Shown here one piece after another: positions 22,303 through 30,587 of a stretch of 34,421 nucleotides of DNA (its first letter is position 1; each line of letters starts with the position of its first letter). A program made the position numbers and the translations under genes. The notes under the pieces were generated by a model. That model was not told the DNA's origin, did not search any database, and was given only the letters and a program-made list of their open reading frames with translations. This DNA comes from Thermodesulfovibrionia bacterium. GTDB lineage: Bacteria; Nitrospirota; Thermodesulfovibrionia; UBA6902. The stretch is from the NCBI GenBank assembly GCA_947258735.1, contig CAMYJJ010000005.1, positions 1-34,421 of the forward strand, written 5' to 3'.

Positions 22303-23304
22303 CTAATTCTTTTTCTCCGGTACAACGGTCTTCCGTATTTTCTTCATTGCCAGCTTCGCCTGTTCAGAGTCAGGGTATTTCGCTATAAGTTTTTCAAGAA
22401 TTATATCACCGGTCTTTTTGTCTTTCAGGGCATAAAATGCCAGCCCCTGCTTAAGCATGGCGCCGGGTACTTTATCACTTTTCGGATTTTTCTTAAACAG
22501 CTCTTCATACGCGAGGATCGCATCTTCATAACTGCCGTCTTTATAATAGCTTTCAGCTATCCAGAAGCGGGAATTATCTGAATAATCATTTTCACCATAG
22601 TCATTTAATACCGAAGTCAGTTTGGACCGTGCCTCAACGGTCTTTCCGGCCTTGAAGGATTCATACCCTTCCATATACAGGGTTTTTATCTTTTCATTTG
22701 AAGCTTTTACCTGTGTCTTTTTTGCCGGGGTGCTGACAGGTTTTTTTGCTGCTGCCTGTGGTTTTCTTGCTTTTAACGCTGCTACCTCTTTTTTTAACTG
22801 GGCATCAGTTCTGGATAGTGCTGTGTTTGCCTGTACAAGCCGGGCGTTTGCCAGCTTCAGATCCTCAACTTTTTTTGTCAGGTCCGCAACGGCCAGTTCA
22901 AGGTTAATTGTTTTTGTCTCCAGTGCCTCTTTCCCCTTTAGAACCTCGGAAGAACTTTTTTCGGTGAAGTAGCGGGACTCTTCAAATCGTCCGGTCAACA
23001 TCTGAAATTCAGAGGTGAGGGTCTGCAGCTGTATGAGGAGGTCGGAAACAGTCCTTGCGGTCGCGCTTTGCGTTTCTTCAAGGGCGCTTATTTTTTTCTG
23101 GAACAGGTCTTCCTGATCAGGTAATTTGTTTTCAATGGTAGCTGACTTCTTTTTTATGGAATAGACTTCTGCTCTCAGTTTGTTTACATCATACTGCATC
23201 TTGCCGACATCGTCTGTGCTCGCGCATCCCCAAAAAGAAAGAAAAGCGATAACCCAGACATATCTGAAAAGCGGTCCGATCTTATTGTTTTTTTGTTTAT
23301 TCAT
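22303..23304 (-). CDS. cpoB: Tol-Pal system protein CpoB (YbgF)
   Basis: CpoB coordinates peptidoglycan synthesis with outer-membrane constriction by the Tol machine. The 333-residue protein has a lipoprotein-type signal (LSFWGC, lipid Cys at about 27), a long coiled coil (about 35-165, heptad-rich LNKLR, LQTLTSEFQML, DLTKKVEDL) and three C-terminal TPR repeats (YESFKAGKTVEARSKL, FWIAESYYKDGSYEDAI, QGLAFYALKDKKTGDII). E. coli CpoB is soluble and not a lipoprotein, so membrane anchoring is a difference. AAGGAT precedes the start. It follows pal by 64 bases. Confidence 0.93.
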   Translation of the reverse strand: MNKQKNNKIGPLFRYVWVIAFLSFWGCASTDDVGKMQYDVNKLRAEVYSIKKKSATIENKLPDQEDLFQKKISALEETQSATARTVSDLLIQLQTLTSEFQMLTGRFEESRYFTEKSSSEVLKGKEALETKTINLELAVADLTKKVEDLKLANARLVQANTALSRTDAQLKKEVAALKARKPQAAAKKPVSTPAKKTQVKASNEKIKTLYMEGYESFKAGKTVEARSKLTSVLNDYGENDYSDNSRFWIAESYYKDGSYEDAILAYEELFKKNPKSDKVPGAMLKQGLAFYALKDKKTGDIILEKLIAKYPDSEQAKLAMKKIRKTVVPEKKN

Positions 23305-23368
23305 GTAGAAATCCTTATGTTACATAATAATGTACTGCTTCTCCAGTGATAGTTCATAAACGTTTCAG

Positions 23369-23926
23369 TTACCTTAATACGACAAAGTGGGCCCGTCTGT
23401 TTTGCTGCCAGCATCTTTCGGTCTGATCATAGCAGAGCTGCTGTTCTTCCCCATATGTCACTACGGTTATTCTTTCAGGAGAGGTTCCCAGAGACACAAG
23501 ATAGTTTTTTGCGGCCTTTGCCCTTTTTTCTCCAAGTGCCAGATTGTACTCATTGGTCCCCCTGTCGTCACAATGTCCCTCTATGGCAATATTCAGGTCT
23601 TTTTCATCTTTCAGAAATGCAGCAACCGAGTTAAGCAGGGGCCGCGCTTCAGCCCTTATATCATATTTATCATAATCAAACAGAACATCCTGAAATATTT
23701 GCCGGGCTTTATCTTCCAATGACATGTCGCGGCTCGCTATGTCCACTTCCCGGTACCGGGTATCTCCGGATATGTCCACTTCCTCAACCAGATCCTCTTT
23801 TATTTCCATTGTTTCTTCTGTTATTGGTTCTTCAGGAGCTTTGACAGGTACATCAGGGTATTTTGTATACTTTTTTGAGCAGCCGACCGCAACGACCAGC
23901 AATATAATAATAAGAAGTTTTTTCAT
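23369..23926 (-). CDS. pal: Peptidoglycan-associated lipoprotein Pal
   Basis: Pal anchors the outer membrane to peptidoglycan. The 185-residue protein has a lipoprotein signal (LVVAVGC, Cys16), a Pro/Glu-rich linker (about 20-60) and a C-terminal OmpA-like domain: VLFDYDKYDIR, IEGHCDDRGTNEYNLALGEKRA and the RITVVTYGEE end. The residues that grip meso-diaminopimelate (the Asp and Arg in HCDDRG.. ..EKRA) are present. GGAGGAATTAA precedes the ATG. It follows tolB by 53 bases. Confidence 0.97.
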   Translation of the reverse strand: MKKLLIIILLVVAVGCSKKYTKYPDVPVKAPEEPITEETMEIKEDLVEEVDISGDTRYREVDIASRDMSLEDKARQIFQDVLFDYDKYDIRAEARPLLNSVAAFLKDEKDLNIAIEGHCDDRGTNEYNLALGEKRAKAAKNYLVSLGTSPERITVVTYGEEQQLCYDQTERCWQQNRRAHFVVLR

Positions 23927-23979
23927 ACTTAATTCCTCCCGGATAATTCCCGATTATTTAAATCACATATCATTAACAT

Positions 23980-25269
23980 TTATTTTACATATGGCGACCA
24001 TCTGGGAGATATTGCGGTTGAGCCTTTTCTGGTAATCTTCCTCTGGTCCTCGCCACTCTTGCGCATTAGGTAGATCCCGCGCTCGCCGTCCCTGTCAGAA
24101 TCAAAGGCCAGGAAGAGTCCGTCAGGTGAGTAAGAAGGACTCTCATTATTCCCGATCATGGTAAGCTGCCATATTTCACTTCCGTCAGATTTTACCACGA
24201 AAATCTGATTTTTGCCATTTACTCTTCCCGCATATGCGATCCATTTATTGTCCGGAGACCAGGCCGGCGATGTGTTGTAAGAGCCTTCAAACGTGAGTCT
24301 TTTTACGCTCTTTCCATCTGTATCCATGGTATAGATCTGCGGTCCCCCGCTTCTGTCTGAAACAAACGCTATGCTATCGCCGTCCGGTGAAAAAACAGGT
24401 GAGAGATCAATGCCAAAAGACCGGGTCAGTTTTTTCATCTTCTTTCCGTATAAATTAATGGTATATATCTCGGAGCTGCCGTCTTTTGATGAAGCAAAAG
24501 AGACCAGGCCGTCTTTTGAAGCGCCCCCTACGAGGTTCAGCCCTTTTGACGAAAACAGTATGGACTCCTTCACTGCATTGAAATCAAGAAGATATATCTT
24601 CCATTTTCTATTTCTCTCTGAAGAAAACAACAGGTATTTTCCGTCCTGCGTCCAGCTATGGCTGGAATTAAGTCCCCTGGATACCACGCGTACGGAGTTA
24701 TACCCGTCCCAGTCCATCACCCGAATTCCTTTTGAGCCTGATGACATTGTCGACAGATATGAAATCTTGGTCCGGAATATTCCCTTTTTCCCCGTAGCTA
24801 CCTTATAGATGTCATTGGCAATGCTATGGGCCATGGGCCTGATAATTAATGTAGATGCATCAAGTCTTTTTTTCAGCACTTCCTTGCCTTCGATTCGATC
24901 ATTCACCGAAAGCACCACGCGCAGTCCATTGGCTGTATCCACATCCATAGCGGCTATGATTTCAGCTCCCGGTACGTCAGGATCAACGAATGTGAACATG
25001 CCGGTTGCTTCAAGGTCATCCCTGACGATCATTTTCAGCTCTTTGGCTTTTGCCGGACCGTTAGCAGTGATGGTAATGGGAAGTTTTCTGATTGCCGGGG
25101 AAGAAATATCAATATAGATTTTAGCGTCAGCTCTTGGCAGAACAAAGAACAAAGAACAAAGAACAACGATACAATACAACATAATATGTGCGTTATCAAA
25201 CGTCTTTTGACTTTGGTTTTTAATCTTTAGTCTTAAGTCTTTTGTCTTTTGTCTAATGCCTTTTCTCAT
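23980..25269 (-). CDS. tolB: Tol-Pal translocation protein TolB, signal peptide coded by heptamer repeats
   Basis: TolB is the periplasmic beta-propeller that binds Pal and TolA. The 429-residue protein has an N-terminal domain (about 50-190) and a six-bladed propeller with repeated SxDGxxIAF blades (SPDGDSIAFVSDRSG, SPDGLFLAFDSDRDG). The ATG at 25269 overlaps the tolA stop (ATGA) with GAGGTGAGG upstream. The first 48 residues are odd: a Lys/Gln-rich stretch (RQKTKDLRLKIKNQSQKT) coded by AAGACAAAAGAC-like units, then IVVLCSLFFVLPRADA, whose hydrophobic core is coded by heptamers (25141-25168). A start at Met30 (25182) would drop the basic stretch but keep the repeat-coded core. Likely signal cleavage follows ADA. 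Confidence 0.95.
   Translation of the reverse strand: MRKGIRQKTKDLRLKIKNQSQKTFDNAHIMLYCIVVLCSLFFVLPRADAKIYIDISSPAIRKLPITITANGPAKAKELKMIVRDDLEATGMFTFVDPDVPGAEIIAAMDVDTANGLRVVLSVNDRIEGKEVLKKRLDASTLIIRPMAHSIANDIYKVATGKKGIFRTKISYLSTMSSGSKGIRVMDWDGYNSVRVVSRGLNSSHSWTQDGKYLLFSSERNRKWKIYLLDFNAVKESILFSSKGLNLVGGASKDGLVSFASSKDGSSEIYTINLYGKKMKKLTRSFGIDLSPVFSPDGDSIAFVSDRSGGPQIYTMDTDGKSVKRLTFEGSYNTSPAWSPDNKWIAYAGRVNGKNQIFVVKSDGSEIWQLTMIGNNESPSYSPDGLFLAFDSDRDGERGIYLMRKSGEDQRKITRKGSTAISPRWSPYVK
25141..25168 (-). repeat. Four AACAAAG heptamers coding the TolB signal peptide core
   Basis: Plus-strand sequence is three exact AACAAAG units and one AACAACG. On the coding (minus) strand they read CTTTGTT repeats and translate as VVLCSLFFVL. 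The opposite arm at 25199-25259 has AAGACAAAAGACTTAAGAC-type units. Confidence 0.9.
25199..25259 (-). repeat. AAAGACA-type degenerate repeat coding the TolB basic N-region
   Basis: On the coding strand this contains AGACAAAAGACAAAAGAC then TTAAGACTAAAGATT and CCAAAGTCAAAAGAC units, mostly of 7 bases. It translates to the Lys/Gln-rich start of TolB and is roughly complementary to the arm at 25141-25168. Confidence 0.8.
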
Positions 25270-26021
25270 AAATGAAACCTCACCTCAACTTCCTGCTCCA
25301 CCGGGGGCGCCGGAAGGGGACTTGCTTTAAACACGGCCTTCATGGCTGACCGGTCAAATATTGTATTCCCCGATGTTTTTTTAAATTTCTGGGACACGAT
25401 GTTCCCGTCTGTCGTAATCTTAAAAGATATGATGGTTTCGAGATCAGAAATATCAAAATCAGGGTAAATCCACTCTCTCTGAATTCTTTCAAACACCAGG
25501 GCGCTGTAAGATTCAGTATCCGTGGAATTGACGATTCCCGGGACCCCGGCAGCTCTCAACGGTGTTTCCTGCTTAACGCTGTCTTTTGAAACACTCCCCT
25601 GTATATTCTTTCTGATGGAGTCCAGTTTACCGGACTTTCCTTTTTCCTTTTTCTTTTTTAATTTGGCCAGTGAGCTGATGGCACGTAACCTGTCTATTTC
25701 CTGTGCTACTGTTTTGTCCGGCTCCAGGGTCATATCAGCCTTTGTTCTTGGTTTCGGTTTCGGTTTGGCCTTTCGTTTAATAGGTGTTTTTACCTTGATT
25801 GATTCGCTGTCAGTCTTGCCGGTTTTTTTTGATTTCGATGATGCCCTGGGTTTTTTTACTTCTACAGGGCTGACGATATTAACATAATAACTTTTATATT
25901 CTCTCTCTTTGCTTTTAAAGGGGAGCGTTGCAAGAGTTATAAAAAAAAGATGAAGGACAGCGGACGTGATGATTATCTTCTGAAAATTGGGCTCTTTCCC
26001 GATATGCAGGGAGGGTTTCAT
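25266..26021 (-). CDS. tolA: TolA-like / TonB C-terminal domain protein
   Basis: The 251-residue protein links the TolQR motor to TolB-Pal. It has one membrane anchor (about 17-37), a strongly basic linker (KSKKTGK, KRKAKPKPKPRTK) and a helical stretch with KKKKEKGKSGK, and a C-terminal TonB/TolA domain (about 165-251, YSALVFERIQREWIYP then VSQKFKKTSGNTIFDRSAMKAV). It is shorter than E. coli TolA (421 aa), with a much reduced helical domain II. The ATG overlaps the tolR stop by four bases and the tolB ATG overlaps its own stop. Confidence 0.93.
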   Translation of the reverse strand: MKPSLHIGKEPNFQKIIITSAVLHLFFITLATLPFKSKEREYKSYYVNIVSPVEVKKPRASSKSKKTGKTDSESIKVKTPIKRKAKPKPKPRTKADMTLEPDKTVAQEIDRLRAISSLAKLKKKKEKGKSGKLDSIRKNIQGSVSKDSVKQETPLRAAGVPGIVNSTDTESYSALVFERIQREWIYPDFDISDLETIISFKITTDGNIVSQKFKKTSGNTIFDRSAMKAVFKASPLPAPPVEQEVEVRFHL

Positions 26022-26413
26022 TTAATCCGGGCTTTTGGCTCTGTTACCATCCCCAGTTTTTCTATCCCCATTTCTCTCAGTTCTCCCATGACCGACACGA
26101 CATTCCCGTAGGGGACGCTCTTGTCTGCCTTCAGAAAAACTTCTTTGCTTGATTTCTTTGATAATGCCGCCTTGAGTGACTTGATGGTTACGGAGGTTTT
26201 GTCCAGATATATCTTGCCGTCCTTTTTTATGGTAATGACAATGCGTTCAGCCGGAGGCATCTCTTTTCCTTTGGCCTGGGGAAGATTAATGTCGATTCCC
26301 TGCTGAAGAAGGGGGGCTGTTACCATAAAGATAATCAGCAGGACGAGCATTACATCTACAAAGGGGGTTACGTTGATCTCAGAAAGAGCCTGTCTGCGTT
26401 TCAGCTTCTCCAT
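26018..26413 (-). CDS. tolR: TolR (ExbD/TolR family)
   Basis: The 131-residue protein is the proton-channel partner of TolQ. It has the family start EINVTPFVDVMLVLLIIFMV, whose Asp (D19) in PFVDVML is the protonatable residue, a single membrane helix and a periplasmic domain with LKADKSVPYGNVVSVM. The gene starts inside tolQ (35-base overlap) with TGAGGAAA before the ATG, and overlaps tolA by four bases. Confidence 0.97.
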   Translation of the reverse strand: MEKLKRRQALSEINVTPFVDVMLVLLIIFMVTAPLLQQGIDINLPQAKGKEMPPAERIVITIKKDGKIYLDKTSVTIKSLKAALSKKSSKEVFLKADKSVPYGNVVSVMGELREMGIEKLGMVTEPKARIK

Positions 26414-27035
26414 GTTTCCTCATACAGTGGTCTAATAGTTCCTGGGAAAAGTCTTCCATTAAAATGATAACATGGCGGGCCCTGCTGAGGTAATAGTTAT
26501 ACGCTACAACAGCCGGTATGGCAGCTGCAAGTCCGGCAGCCGTTGCGATCAGGGCTTCTGCAATGCCCGGTGCAACAACAGCAAGGGAGGCTGCTCCGAT
26601 TCTCCCTATTCCCAAAAATGAATTCATTATGCCCCAGACTGTTCCAAAGAGACCTATAAATGGTGATGTAGAGCCGGTGGTAGCAAGGAATGTCAGATAT
26701 CTTTCAAGACGGGTCGCCTCCATTGCTTCAACCCGTTTAAGAGTGCTCCTGATCTCTTTTGTGGTCGCATCCTCAATTGAATAAGCTGCCCGGAAGAGAT
26801 TTGCCAGGGGACTAAGCGTCAGTTTTTTTGTTGACTGGTATATGCCGTCCCACTGTTTTCCTTTTAAAAAAGCACGCTGGAACGCATCGGACTGCTTTTC
26901 CACTTTGGACAGCATTCTTGCTTTATAAATAATTATTGCCCAGGAAACTATTGAAAAGAAAAGCAATACAAGCAAAACAAACTTGACTACCGGTCCTGCC
27001 TTGAATATAAGAGTTAGTACTGTATCTCCGCCCAT
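26379..27035 (-). CDS. tolQ: TolQ (MotA/TolQ/ExbB family proton channel)
   Basis: The 218-residue protein has three membrane helices (about 13-35, 125-150, 160-185) and the conserved channel motifs TGSTSPFIGLFGTVWGIM and PGIAEALIATAAGLAAAIPAVVAYNY. With TolR it uses the proton-motive force to energise TolA during envelope constriction. It is the first gene of a seven-gene minus-strand operon. No Shine-Dalgarno precedes ATG and a promoter lies so close that the mRNA may begin about five bases upstream. Confidence 0.96.
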   Translation of the reverse strand: MGGDTVLTLIFKAGPVVKFVLLVLLFFSIVSWAIIIYKARMLSKVEKQSDAFQRAFLKGKQWDGIYQSTKKLTLSPLANLFRAAYSIEDATTKEIRSTLKRVEAMEATRLERYLTFLATTGSTSPFIGLFGTVWGIMNSFLGIGRIGAASLAVVAPGIAEALIATAAGLAAAIPAVVAYNYYLSRARHVIILMEDFSQELLDHCMRKHGEAETQTGSF

Positions 27036-27046
27036 AATTGATTAGA

Positions 27047-27075
27047 AGTTTAAATGAAAGAAATTAAAAAGTCAA
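27047..27075 (-). promoter_or_regulatory. Candidate promoter of the tol-pal operon
   Basis: On the minus strand TTGACT (27075-27070), a 17-base spacer and TAAACT (27052-27047), 11 bases before the tolQ ATG. Confidence 0.45.
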
Positions 27076-27218
27076 AAGAGCGGAATACAGGACGTATAAC
27101 GCTGGAAAATTACAACAAATCCCATACGAGGAAGGGGTAACCGCATTCTTCATTGCATCCCTGCAAAACTGATGTAAGCGCATGATTTATAAAATTAATA
27201 AATACGCGTATTGCTTCA

Positions 27219-27247
27219 TTGACAAAAGCTCTCTGCTATGTTAATTT
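27219..27247 (+). promoter_or_regulatory. Candidate promoter of the atp operon
   Basis: A perfect TTGACA (27219-27224) with 17 bases to TAATTT (27242-27247), a weak -10. The leader to the first ATG at 27307 would be about 55 bases and includes an AGGAGC site at 27299-27304. Confidence 0.45.
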
Positions 27248-27306
27248 TACGAACTTTTTCGGGTCACTACTCTGCATTTTTATAACATCTTAGATTTAGG
27301 AGCGTT

Positions 27307-27729
27307 ATGTTAGAAGTCAATGGTTGGTTTTTCGTGCAGCTTGCAAATTTTTTGATTTTATTGTTTCTGCTAAATATCATTCTGTTCAAGCCCCTGATGA
27401 AACTGTTTAAGGAGAGGGATGACAATACAAAAGGGGCCATTGAAAGTGCAAATGCGATGCTCAGGGAAAAGGATGATGTGCTTGCACAGATTGAGGGAAG
27501 ACTGTCAGGAGCAAGGACTGAGGCCAGATCGATTTTTGAAAAATTGAGCGATGAAGGGATTGAAGTCCAGAAAAGTGCTGTGCAGTCTGCTCAGAATGAA
27601 TCTATGGAAATTAATAAAAAGGCCAGGGGAGAGCTTGCAGCTGCTACAGATACGGCACGAAATACACTGAAATCAGATATTGCGGCCTTTTCTAAACAGA
27701 TCGTCGAAAAGCTGGTGGGAGCAAAATAA
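27307..27729 (+). CDS. atpF': ATP synthase F0 subunit b'
   Basis: The 140-residue protein is the shorter of two peripheral-stalk b-type subunits. It has one N-terminal membrane helix (about 7-30, FFVQLANFLILLFLLNIILFKP) and a long coiled coil rich in Ala, Glu and Lys. Having both b' and b genes is typical of cyanobacteria, photosynthetic bacteria and several deltaproteobacterial/Nitrospirota lineages. Unlike b, it has no cleavable signal. The stop TAA directly precedes the next ATG (no gap). Confidence 0.93.
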   Translation: MLEVNGWFFVQLANFLILLFLLNIILFKPLMKLFKERDDNTKGAIESANAMLREKDDVLAQIEGRLSGARTEARSIFEKLSDEGIEVQKSAVQSAQNESMEINKKARGELAAATDTARNTLKSDIAAFSKQIVEKLVGAK

Positions 27730-28392
27730 ATGAGAGAAGTCAGAAGTCAGAAGTCAGAAGTCAGATTACAGACAAAAGACATAAGACATAAGACAACAGA
27801 TAACAGCAATAAAAAGTCAATTTTTTTTATCAGTGCTCTGTGTTCTGTGTTCTGTGTTCTGTTAAGTGAAGCTGTTTTTGCTGCAGGTGGCGGCGGGCAT
27901 GGAGAGGTGCATTATACATGGAAAGACTGGCTCTGGCCGGTTGTCAATTTTTCGATTCTCATACTTGTCCTGTACTTTGCCGGCCGTAAGCCAATGGCGG
28001 CATTTTTCAAGGGCCGGACAGAAACGATAGAAAAATCACTCAGGGAGGCAACAGAGGCCAAAGAGCTTGCACAGCAAACACTCAAAGAAGTGAGGGCAAG
28101 ACAAAATAATACAGACCAGGAAATCGAACAGATCCTTGCGGCGGCCAGAAAGTCAGGCGAAAAAGAAAAGGAAGCGATTATAGCAGAGGGGGACAGGTTA
28201 AAGGAAAAGATTATTGAGCAGGCAAAGGCAAATATCGATTTTGAATTGCAGAAGGCCAAGGAAACCATTAAATCCGATGCTGCCTTAATGGCCCTAGAAC
28301 TTGCTGAGAAGGAGATAAGGGCGAAACTGGGACAGAAAGAGCAGGAGTCTCTTATTGATGATTACATTAAACGACTTGAGGCGAAAAATTGA
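27730..28392 (+). CDS. atpF: ATP synthase F0 subunit b, N-terminus coded by heptamer repeats
   Basis: The 220-residue peripheral-stalk subunit has a signal-like N-terminus cleavable after VFA, an AGGGGHGEVHY linker, the membrane helix (about 68-88, WPVVNFSILILVLYFAGRKPM) and a coiled coil to the end. The first 22 residues (MREVRSQKSEVRLQTKDIRHKT region) are coded by four exact AGAAGTC heptamers (27735-27762) and GACATAA units; the hydrophobic part ALCSVFCVLL is coded by three exact TGTGTTC heptamers (27839-27859). No other ATG, GTG or TTG lies in frame before the hydrophobic part, so the repeats must be translated. It abuts atpF' and overlaps atpH by four bases. Confidence 0.94.
   Translation: MREVRSQKSEVRLQTKDIRHKTTDNSNKKSIFFISALCSVFCVLLSEAVFAAGGGGHGEVHYTWKDWLWPVVNFSILILVLYFAGRKPMAAFFKGRTETIEKSLREATEAKELAQQTLKEVRARQNNTDQEIEQILAAARKSGEKEKEAIIAEGDRLKEKIIEQAKANIDFELQKAKETIKSDAALMALELAEKEIRAKLGQKEQESLIDDYIKRLEAKN
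27735..27762 (+). repeat. Four exact AGAAGTC heptamers inside atpF
   Basis: They begin five bases after the atpF start and code the REVRSQKSEV start. Seven is not a multiple of three, so successive units are read in all three frames. The block is followed by AGACAAAAGACATAAGAC units to about 27802. Confidence 0.95.
27839..27859 (+). repeat. Three exact TGTGTTC heptamers inside atpF
   Basis: They code LCSVFCV, the hydrophobic centre of the signal peptide, and are complementary in pattern to the GACAA/AGACAT arm upstream. TolB has the same arrangement. Confidence 0.95.
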
Positions 28393-28925
28393 ACAAGAAC
28401 CAGATTGCAAAAAAATACAGCAGGGCCATATTAAACACAGTTAAGTTTTCAGATATTCCAGTACTCATCGGGGAACTGAAGGCTTTTTCATCACTTATAG
28501 ACGATAACAGACAGCTCAAGCTTCTTTTTGCAGGGCAGATTTTTACTGATGAAGAAAAAGCGAAGGCTTTTTCTTCAGTAAAACCTTCCCTGAAGTTCAA
28601 TGCCGGTACCGAGAAATTCCTGAATCTCATCATAACCCGGGGAGAGTTGTCCGCAATGAAGGAGATCATAGCCTATACAATTAATGTTTATAACGAGAAA
28701 CAGAAAAAGGCCACCGCAGTGGTGATTTCCCCGGTTTCTCTGGGCAAGGGCTATGCTGACAGGTTGAAGGCTGCGCTGAAAAATATGATAGACAGAGATG
28801 TCGATATAGAAAACGAAGTTGATCCGTCGCTTCTGGGCGGGTTTGTGGTAAGGGTTGGCAGCACTATCTATGACAGCAGTGTCAAAGGCCAGCTCCGTCT
28901 TTTAAAATCGGAATTAATGAGATAA
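28389..28925 (+). CDS. atpH: ATP synthase F1 subunit delta (OSCP)
   Basis: Delta/OSCP caps the F1 head and joins it to the b stalk. The 178-residue protein has the helical N-terminal domain (KKYSRAILNTV, LKLLFAGQIFTDEEK, FLNLIITRGE) and the C-terminal ending GFVVRVGSTIYDSSVKGQLRLLKSEL, both typical. It starts with TTG (28389-28391), whose last two bases form part of the atpF TGA; no ribosome binding site is seen, so it is translated by coupling. Confidence 0.95.
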   Translation: MNKNQIAKKYSRAILNTVKFSDIPVLIGELKAFSSLIDDNRQLKLLFAGQIFTDEEKAKAFSSVKPSLKFNAGTEKFLNLIITRGELSAMKEIIAYTINVYNEKQKKATAVVISPVSLGKGYADRLKAALKNMIDRDVDIENEVDPSLLGGFVVRVGSTIYDSSVKGQLRLLKSELMR

Positions 28926-28936
28926 ATATGATTTGC

Positions 28937-28960
28937 AGGGGCGAACGGCCGTTCGCCCCT
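28937..28960. repeat. Perfect 24-bp palindrome between atpH and atpA
   Basis: AGGGGCGAACGG is followed at once by its reverse complement (28937-28960). The GGGGCGAACGG...CCCCTACG family is a common dispersed repeat of unknown origin. It is placed 11-20 bases before the atpA ribosome binding site and could be an RNA hairpin affecting relative expression of delta and alpha. Confidence 0.9.
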
Positions 28961-28982
28961 ACGATTCTTTGGAGGTGAATGA

Positions 28983-30500
28983 ATGGATGTTTCAGAACTG
29001 AAAGCTGACGAAATCAGTGAGCTGATAAAAAAACAGATTACTGACTTTGAAAAACGTGTTGATGTAAGTGAAGTCGGAACGGTCGTTAAGGTCGGTGACG
29101 GTATTGCAAAGATATACGGGCTTGACAAGTGTATGGCCTCGGAGTTGCTGGAATTCCCCAATGATGTATATGGCATGGCCCTGAACCTGGAAGAAGACTC
29201 TGTCGGAGCAGTTCTTTTTGGTGAAGATACGCTGATCAAGGAAGGCGATGTAGTAAAACGCACAGGAAAGATCATGTCAGTGCCTGTGGGGGAAGCCCTG
29301 CTCGGAAGGGTAGTCAATGCTATTGGCCAGCCTATTGACGGCAAGGGACCAATTGATTCGAAAGAGAGCCGGATAGTTGACGTCGTTGCTCCCGGTATTA
29401 TTGACAGGCAGCCTGTACGTGAACCTCTCCAGACCGGTATTAAATCAGTTGACGCAATGATCCCCGTTGGAAGAGGACAGAGGGAGCTCATCATTGGTGA
29501 CCGTCAGGTCGGAAAGACCGCAATAGGTATTGATGCCATTATAAACCAGAAAGGCGGAGATGTTATCTGCATATATGTTGCTGTCGGTCAAAAGCGTTCA
29601 AATGTTGTCCGTGTTGCCAAAAAGCTTGAAGAAGAAGGCGCTCTGGACCATACAATTATCGTTTCTGCAACAGCAAGTGAGCCTGCGCCTCTCCAGTACA
29701 TTGCTCCCTACACAGGATGTTCAATGGGAGAGTACTTCAGGGACAGCGGTAAACACGCATTGATAGTGTATGATGATCTGAGTAAACAGGCCACCGCATA
29801 CAGGCAGCTTTCTCTGCTGCTCAGACGTCCTCCGGGACGTGAAGCGTTCCCCGGAGACGTGTTCTATCTCCATTCAAGACTGCTCGAAAGGGCGGCTAAA
29901 CTCTCTGACAAACTCGGTGGAGGTTCATTAACAGCATTGCCGATCATTGAGACACAGGCCGGTGACGTATCCGGTTATATCCCGACAAACGTTATTTCCA
30001 TTACCGACGGTCAGATATATCTTGAGCCGGAGCTGTTCTATGCAGGTGTAAGGCCAGCTGTTAATGTAGGTCTTTCGGTCAGCCGTGTTGGCGGCGCTGC
30101 ACAGACAAAGGCCATGAAACAGGTTGCAGGTACACTCAGGCTTGATCTTGCTCAGTTCAGGGAGATGGCGGCATTTGCCCAGTTCGGGTCTGACCTTGAC
30201 AAGGCAACCCTTGCCCAGATCGAACGGGGAAAGAGAATGGTTGAACTGCTGAAACAGGACCAGTATGTTCCGATAACCATGCAGGACCAGGTTATTGTCC
30301 TGTTTGCCGGTACCCAGGGCTATCTGGATGATATTCCTGTTGAGGCCGTTAAGAAGTTTGAAGAAGAGTTCCTGAAGTTTATAAAAGGGACTAAAGATGA
30401 TCTCCGTACTGAACTTGCCGACAAAAAAGCGATCGATGATGATCTAAAGGCAAAACTGGTACAGGCAATAGATGAATTCAAGAAAGGATTTCAAGCGTAA
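28983..30500 (+). CDS. atpA: ATP synthase F1 subunit alpha
   Basis: The non-catalytic nucleotide-binding subunit of the F1 hexamer. The 505-residue protein has the Walker A motif G172-DRQVGKT179, the [15 protein letters not shown] alpha signature and the [14 protein letters not shown] arginine-finger region. Length is normal. It has a perfect GGAGGTGAA site before ATG. Confidence 0.99.
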   Translation: MDVSELKADEISELIKKQITDFEKRVDVSEVGTVVKVGDGIAKIYGLDKCMASELLEFPNDVYGMALNLEEDSVGAVLFGEDTLIKEGDVVKRTGKIMSVPVGEALLGRVVNAIGQPIDGKGPIDSKESRIVDVVAPGIIDRQPVREPLQTGIKSVDAMIPVGRGQRELIIGDRQVGKTAIGIDAIINQKGGDVICIYVAVGQKRSNVVRVAKKLEEEGALDHTIIVSATASEPAPLQYIAPYTGCSMGEYFRDSGKHALIVYDDLSKQATAYRQLSLLLRRPPGREAFPGDVFYLHSRLLERAAKLSDKLGGGSLTALPIIETQAGDVSGYIPTNVISITDGQIYLEPELFYAGVRPAVNVGLSVSRVGGAAQTKAMKQVAGTLRLDLAQFREMAAFAQFGSDLDKATLAQIERGKRMVELLKQDQYVPITMQDQVIVLFAGTQGYLDDIPVEAVKKFEEEFLKFIKGTKDDLRTELADKKAIDDDLKAKLVQAIDEFKKGFQA

Positions 30501-30509
30501 AGACAGTTA

Positions 30510-30577
30510 CTGGTAACAGGTGACGCGTAACAAGTTTTTTAACTCGTCACTCGTCACTCGTCACTCGTCACTCGTTA
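30510..30577. repeat. ACTCGTC heptamer array with inverse arm, atpA-atpG gap
   Basis: Four exact ACTCGTC units and one ACTCGTT (30542-30576). Just upstream, GGTAACAGGTGACGCGTAAC (about 30512-30531) is complementary in pattern (GTGACG, GTAAC) so the gap can fold into a hairpin. The array ends 11 bases before the atpG start codon and replaces any clear ribosome binding site. Confidence 0.9.
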
Positions 30578-30587
30578 CGGAATAACA

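Noticed and set aside
28868..29494. Minus-strand frame of 208 codons
   Set aside because: Antisense shadow of atpA, no ribosome binding site.
30542..30576. Possible CRISPR array
   Set aside because: Units are 7 bp, directly joined and without spacers; no cas genes are present.
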